64,000 nucleotides of DNA from an uncultured Microbulbifer sp. (GTDB lineage Bacteria > Pseudomonadota > Gammaproteobacteria > Pseudomonadales > Cellvibrionaceae), in NCBI RefSeq assembly GCF_913055755.1, contig NZ_CAJXKH010000006.1:1-64000 (forward strand), read 5' to 3'. The notes beneath the pieces are model-generated. The model did no database searches and was not told where the DNA came from. It saw nothing but the letters and a program-made list of their open reading frames with translations. Made by a program: the position numbers and the translations under genes. Positions 63,193 through 64,000 of this stretch are shown here, piece after piece. Position 1 is the first letter of the stretch, and every line of letters starts with the position of its first letter.

Positions 63193-64000
63193 TTACTTCT
63201 GAGATTTTTTATATTTGCGGTATTCCTCCCAGAGCCGTTCCTGTAGCTCCGGGTCCTTTTCGCGCATGGCGGCTTCGCGGATCTGGCGCGCGACAACGTC
63301 GTCGTCATCGCCACTGGGCACGTCTTCCGGTACCACCGAGGCGGTGTTGGAGTGGTCAAACTCACCCTTGCGACCCTTGGTGGGCAGGCCGGGACCGGTA
63401 GCCTGACCGGAGGAATTGTTCTGCTCCGGGCCGCTGCCACCCTCGCCGCCACCGCCGGGGGGCGCGGGAATGGCCGCTTCCGCATCGGCAATCAGATCTT
63501 CCAGGGATTCGCCCGGTGGTACTTCGTCCTCCGCTGCCTGATCCTCTTCCGCGGAAGCGGGGCGGTTGCGGACATAATCCCGCTCGCGCAGGATCATGCC
63601 GTCGTAGCTGGCCATGGTGGAATCGAACTCGCCCTCCAGTTCGGCGACGCGCTCGGCGGCACTCGCCGGCGCTTCGTTGGGGGCGCCGCTGCCGCTTGTC
63701 GGGCTACCGGCGGAACTGCTGGCCTGGGCACTGGCGGGCTGCCCTCCGGCAGCCGGGGCACCGCTCGAGGCCGGTGAGGCGCTGGACGGCGAACCACTGG
63801 AGGCACTGCTCGGTGCGCTGCTGGATGCGCTGGCACTACTGGCGCTGGCGGAGGCGGCGCTGCTCGAGGAACTGCTGGAAGAGCTGCTGGAGGAACTGCT
63901 CGAAGAGCTGCTTGCGGTTTTTTCCTCTTCGGAGAAATCAATCTCGTCCGGCGGTTCTCCCTCACTGTTGGAGGACGGGTCCGGCGGCATGCGCGACTCG
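63193..64000 (-). CDS. Poly-serine and Ala/Ser-rich protein, N-terminus outside window
   Basis: The visible 268 residues run open to the window edge. An ATG at 63990 has no ribosome site and the frame continues upstream, so the true start probably lies further on. The protein has a short acidic start, a pure Ser tract of about 20 residues, a long Ala/Ser/Gly/Pro linker, a coiled segment with acidic residues and a conserved-looking basic C-terminus (LQERLWEEYRKYKKSQ). Poly-Ser linkers are common in secreted proteins of marine Cellvibrionales. It is the first visible gene of the block. Confidence 0.72.
   Translation of the reverse strand, partial: ESRMPPDPSSNSEGEPPDEIDFSEEEKTASSSSSSSSSSSSSSSSSSAASASASSASASSSAPSSASSGSPSSASPASSGAPAAGGQPASAQASSSAGSPTSGSGAPNEAPASAAERVAELEGEFDSTMASYDGMILRERDYVRNRPASAEEDQAAEDEVPPGESLEDLIADAEAAIPAPPGGGGEGGSGPEQNNSSGQATGPGLPTKGRKGEFDHSNTASVVPEDVPSGDDDDVVARQIREAAMREKDPELQERLWEEYRKYKKSQK

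Noticed and set aside
50223-64000. A type VI secretion accessory cluster, suggested by vWA and FGE-like domains
   Set aside because: No TssB, TssC, VgrG, Hcp, ClpV, kinase or phosphatase genes are seen in the block.

Overview
The window is chromosomal DNA of a GC-rich gammaproteobacterium, most likely a marine member of the Cellvibrionales such as Microbulbifer. This is an inference from an OhrR-type regulator, a holD-rimI pair lying near prfC as in other gammaproteobacteria, an AlgP-like protein, long poly-serine tracts and general gene content. No 16S rRNA is present to confirm it. I see no insertion sequences, prophage, CRISPR array or tRNA gene.

Layout. Positions 1-2730 hold the 3' end of an rRNA operon (partial 23S, 5S, two terminators). 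Positions 3100-12882 hold an envelope-glycan locus. A divergent DUF2334 deacetylase-like gene faces an operon for a WecB-type UDP-GlcNAc 2-epimerase, an NfrB-like glycosyltransferase with a C-terminal MshEN-type c-di-GMP domain, an NfrA-like TPR/outer-membrane protein and a DUF4434-type (YbcH-like) exported protein. It resembles the E. coli Nfr/NGR system with its sugar-supply gene linked. Positions 13021-16088 hold a Fur-box-preceded cytochrome c/FTR1 iron permease and a glutathione peroxidase-OhrR pair. Positions 16089-21876 hold leuA behind a possible leucine leader, an enlarged HolD-like protein, RimI, a MATE transporter and an alpha/beta hydrolase.

Positions 21909-31615 hold an M24 peptidase, prfC, an acyltransferase, a TSUP transporter, an M28 peptidase, an RpiB-family isomerase and an MFS-PlsC fusion. 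Positions 31772-36388 hold an M13 peptidase lipoprotein, a chalcone-isomerase-like/TonB fusion and a cyclic-nucleotide-binding protein. Positions 36652-45578 hold an RND pump, an AlgP-like AT-hook protein, methylglyoxal synthase, a lone ExbD and tryptophan 2,3-dioxygenase. Positions 45844-49924 hold a crotonase, a diguanylate cyclase and GlpQ.

The most unusual region is 50223-64000. It is a one-strand block of about twelve genes: a poly-Ser protein, three lipoproteins, two membrane-anchored PEGA proteins (one with TPR-like helices, one with an FGE-like domain lacking the usual cysteines), a small exported protein, an ExbB/MotA-type channel, an actin/Hsp70-fold protein, two vWA proteins each starting with an ExbD-like membrane anchor, and an M48 metalloprotease lipoprotein. 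I read it as a possible ion-driven, envelope-spanning machine that I cannot match to a named system.

Two copies of a palindromic repeat (23725-23817 and 50071-50180) share a nested-hairpin design. Most intergenic gaps between convergent or consecutive units hold strong intrinsic terminators.
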